Shown: positions 60,947 through 64,000 of the stretch, one piece after another
Layout of the letters: the number at the start of each line of letters is the position of its first letter
Numbering within the stretch: position 1 is the stretch's first letter
Assembly (NCBI RefSeq): GCF_004664715.2
Contig: NC_051075.1
Coordinates: forward strand, 35,689,495-35,753,494
Length of the DNA stretch: 64,000 nt
Direction: 5' to 3'
Source: Peromyscus leucopus
Taxonomy: Eukaryota; Chordata; Mammalia; Rodentia; Cricetidae
Position numbers and translations under genes: made by a program
Notes under the pieces: model-generated
What the model was told of the DNA's origin: nothing
Seen by the model: the letters and a program-made list of their open reading frames with translations, nothing else
Database searches by the model: none

Positions 60947-61130
60947 ATATTTGAAAAAATGCAGAAGAATGAGTCATATGTGAAAGGATGCAAATTGTCT
61001 TAAAAAGCTAGAGAAACCTAAATTAATCTAGATTTAGTCTCAGGTAAATCCAGTGGAAGGGACAGACTGCAAGAGATTAATTCTGGAACCAAAATAGATA
61101 TACAAGAAAGGTCACAACTGGATAAAGAAA

Positions 61131-61133
<3 letters not shown>

Positions 61134-61174
<41 letters not shown>
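61134..61174. repeat. (CA)20 microsatellite
   Basis: Uninterrupted CA tract. Confidence 0.95.
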
Positions 61175-61178
<4 letters not shown>

Positions 61179-61625
61179 AATACACAAATATATATTCAAT
61201 CAGAATGAAAACAAAGACATGTCATTTTCAGGAAAGGGGATTTATTAAACTCACATGATCAGTTACAAACAAGTACTCCATCTAGTCAAAAGACAAGCCA
61301 TTATAAAATTCTAAAATAACATTATTAATTTTATCAACACTTACCCTTCCTAAAACTATCCCCTCATATAACAAGATCTGAAATGAAGGACTTGTTTAAA
61401 AATCACTAGATATTGTCAGAATATAATTTTTAAATAGGATTTAAAATGTACTAATTCAGTGTTGACTTAATAATAAAGGAAAATGAGTGAATAATTACAC
61501 TCTACTATACGCCAGTGGTAAACTATGAGTCCACTTATAAGCACTCCATTTTATCATATTCATTAAGGACTTCAGACACTGTGAATGTGACTCATCCTTT
61601 ATTTTTTTAAAGATTGTCTCTGTAA

Positions 61626-61812
61626 CCGTGGTTCTCAACACAGATTAATCAGACCACTTGTCAGTGCTAAAATGACAAAAATAATGATTTTATTTAAACA
61701 AATTCTGCAAGATAAATTAATTAAAAATGTAATCTCCATGTGCCTCAGACTTCTCTCATGGTATCCTTGGGATCTACCAGTGATTTTACATTCTTGATTT
61801 TGAGAACCCTTT
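61626..61812. mobile_element. hAT-Charlie MITE, MER5-like
   Basis: The ends are imperfect inverted repeats: 'ccgtggttctcaaca' at the left and 'ttttgagaaccctt' at the right, matching the Charlie terminal motif (GTGGTTCTCAA). The 187 bp length fits MER5-type elements. Inner sequence is diverged; no 8 bp TSD is visible. Confidence 0.5.
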
Positions 61813-62945
61813 AAGGTAGTTGGGACTAAGAAGAATTGAAGATGATGCAACTATCATATAAAATGTTCCTTGTCATTTTAAATGACAGTGTAAGGAGAGA
61901 AATAGTGGTGAGTTTAGAGTCAATTTAAAATTCCCCATGAGACAAATAATTCCACAGTGTTCACCTGTCAACTCCAAGTGTTAGGTTCTGACAAATTATT
62001 TAGTAGCCATTTCCTCTCGATACAAAGTAGGTTTGATCCTTGAAAAAGTACAGAAAGCAAAATCAGCAAGAATGCTATGATGGGATGGGAAGGAGAGAAA
62101 CAACTATCAGAGTTATTCCCAACCAATTTATTTTTCTCTTAATGTCCTGTATTGTAGCCCATTTTCTGAAAGATATTTACTACTTCAAAAAGAGTACATT
62201 CATGATGATATTTTCTGTTAGTCGTGGTTTATACTCGTTCACTTATACTTAGGCATGTAGAGGTAACAAGTATGAACAATTTGTCTGCAAGTATTGCTAT
62301 GTTTTTAGTAAGGTTAGATGACTTTCTTATTTAAAGTTATTAATTGATTCCCCTAAGCACAGCTGAGTGTGTAGTCCTAAGCATTGCCCATCAGCATGTG
62401 TACTTGCACATATATGTGTGTATAGTGTGTGTGTATGTGTATGTCTGTGTATGTACTGGTATCATTTTAAAAATAGACCTATTCCTTAATCATGTGATAA
62501 TTCATTCATTTACTAAATATTTACCCATTTATTAGGAGGAGGGGTTCTCACTCTTTCTATTATATGTCATTGTGTAATTAGAAGAAAATGATTCCTAATA
62601 AAAAGTTATCTGAGGACCACATTCACTAACATCTCACCTTTTTGTATCCATGGTGATAGGCTTTAGAGATATTTTTTCTCCCTTAGCAGCAGAAAAAAAT
62701 AATTTTATAAATGACATTACTAAATTATAAATCATTAAATATTTACTTCAGACTGTTAAAACTGTGAGAGTACTCAAGTGCATTTATTAAAGTGGCTTCT
62801 ACTTTAAGACATAATTTGAAAAAGGTTATAAACTGGCTTGCTTTGATAAACTAAAACATGACAGAAAATGAGAGAAGAACATTAGAATAGATATAAAACA
62901 CACGTTTTAAATTCCTGTGTAAAAGTGATGAAACATTTGTGTAAA
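61813..62945. other. Unassigned AT-rich DNA
   Basis: An imperfect GT/AT repeat lies at 62411-62457. Nothing else is recognisable. Confidence 0.5.
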
Positions 62946-63383
62946 TGTAACCAACCATCTTATTAAATAAGAAACACAGAACCAATGCAAAGAAGAAAGC
63001 CAAGAGGTCAGAGCTAAGAGTTAAAACCTTACCTTTCCTCCTGCAGTGGTCCTACCTCTCCGAAAGAGAGCTACTTCCTGTGTTAAAGTCTTTATAAAGA
63101 CTTTCCGTTCTGCCTTCTCATTAGTTGTAAACCCAACCACATGACCGCCTCCTCACGGCCTGTCTGTACAGACCTCCAGGTCTTCTATGGTTGGTATTGA
63201 GATTAAAGGCATGTGTCTCCAATACTGGCTGTATCCCTGAACACACAGAGATCTACCTAGCTCTACCTACCAAGTGCTGGGATTAAAGGCGTGCACCACC
63301 ACCGCCCAGCTTTCCTATGACTTGTTAATAGCTCTGACTCCCAGGTAACTTTATTTATTAACATATAAAATAAAATATCACCA
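62946..63383 (-). mobile_element. 3' LTR of an ERV, 438 bp
   Basis: Read on the minus strand it starts 'tggtgatattttatttta' and ends 'gatggttggttaca' (TG...CA). It contains a B1-like left arm ('gctgggcggtggtggtgcac', 'gcctttaatcccagcacttg') and a second similar stretch ('catgcctttaatctcaatac'). The polypurine tract directly before its TG shows that the flanking right side is internal ERV sequence. I remember similar LTRs from muroid class II ERVs. Confidence 0.8.
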
Positions 63384-63398
63384 AATTTCCCCTTTTAT
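63384..63398 (-). other. Polypurine tract of the ERV
   Basis: Minus strand 'aaaaggggaaatt' immediately precedes the LTR start TG. This is where plus-strand DNA synthesis is primed in retroelements. Confidence 0.8.
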
Positions 63399-64000
63399 AT
63401 TTTAATAAAAAGAAAAAAGGAAAAAGCTTATAACTAACATAAGAAAAGCTATATACAAAAGTACAATAACTATATACAATATATACAAGTAATAAATACC
63501 TAAACAATGTCTAGTCCATTTTTATTTTACAAATTCAGAGAAAATAATTCCATTATCTACCCTATTTTGGTAAGTCCAAAATGTACCTAATTCACTTTCT
63601 ATCCTAACTAGTCATCAACTATAACTAACTAATCTTCAACTCCCTAAGAGACCCAAGAAGGAAATAATATTAGCTAACAAAAATAAAAACAGGAAGTGCA
63701 TGCAAGCAACTTCCAAAAAAATGTGAGTTGACAGAAACAGGCAGCAGCCTGGACAGTTATCTGAGGTTTCTCCGCAGTGTTGGGGCATCATCTTCAGCCT
63801 ATAGGCTTAGTGTATCTGACAGACTCATTTGTGAAGTAGGATGTAGGCAAGGTCAACAGTTCAACCTCACATTGGGTGAGAGCAGTCTATGTACCAGAAA
63901 TACCTGAATTCCACTAGTGTCATGTCATGATTCAGGATTTTAAATTCTAGAAATTGTTGATGTTTTGTGAATTCAGCTGCCCGTTCTTCTTGGCTATGTG
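63399..64000 (-). mobile_element. ERV internal region, 3' end, runs off window
   Basis: Sequence upstream (minus strand) of the polypurine tract. It shows no long open frame, and I recognise no gag, pol or env domain in these 600 bases; it may be the 3' noncoding part of a non-autonomous ERV. The rest of the element should lie to the right. Confidence 0.6.

Larger units (their letters stand above)
60565..61625. other. Unassigned DNA with two simple repeats
   Basis: Only the CAGA and CA repeats listed separately are recognisable. Confidence 0.5.

Overview
This window reads as nuclear DNA from a muroid rodent, most likely a cricetid (hamster, vole or deer-mouse group). The best clue is the young B1 SINE form at 11056, 16363 and 35360. 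Its second half carries a segment ending 'aaaggcgcaaagctaca' where I would expect a different sequence in mouse B1. B2, B4A (ID+B1 fusion) and ID SINEs, L1 of the rodent Lx type and rodent ERV LTRs all support a muroid origin. The species call is from memory of these families and was not tested by alignment.

I found no functional protein-coding gene, no convincing exon series, no CpG island and no structural RNA gene. Nearly every open frame can be explained by a retroelement, a microsatellite or chance in AT-rich sequence. The window looks like intergenic or deep intronic sequence. Two gene-like remnants stand out: a broken L1 ORF2 C-terminal region (12547-14013, minus strand) and a candidate processed pseudogene of unknown parent (about 24212-25180, minus strand).

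Layout. 1-5 kb: an L1 3' end, an ancient MLT1-type LTR and otherwise unassigned AT-rich DNA. 5-11 kb: B4A, B2, L1 3' UTR pieces, two copies of one rodent interspersed family in opposite orientation, and a solo LTR inside a B1-like element. 11-18 kb: a 2.4 kb truncated L1, old L1 3' UTRs, a B1 with a 17-base target duplication, and three LTR pieces. 18-26 kb: another L1 3' end, long TA tracts, a further L1-type antisense element and the pseudogene candidate. 26.7-31 kb: an old, heavily decayed gammaretrovirus-like (class I) ERV in antisense with recognisable gag and integrase remnants, itself interrupted by a younger 390 bp solo LTR. 31-45 kb: SINEs, a MIR, two ancient L1 remnants and long unassigned DNA with two candidate regulatory or structural sites. 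44-50 kb: class I LTR, a 228/212 bp local duplication, a second 390 bp solo LTR, L1 and SINE copies. 51-60 kb: an MLT1/MST-type LTR, a twin-primed (5'-inverted) L1, a large purine tract and about 6 kb of stacked L1. 63-64 kb: a 438 bp LTR with an adjacent polypurine tract and the start of an ERV internal region running off the window.

The elements form insertion layers rather than a pathway. Target-site duplications and nesting give relative ages: MIR, MLT1 and L1M-type remnants are oldest, then Lx L1s and the class I ERV, then solo LTRs, B1s and the younger L1s. I did not find evidence for a new biological system. The most useful leads are the local duplication, the unidentified pseudogene candidate and the two unassigned candidate sites.
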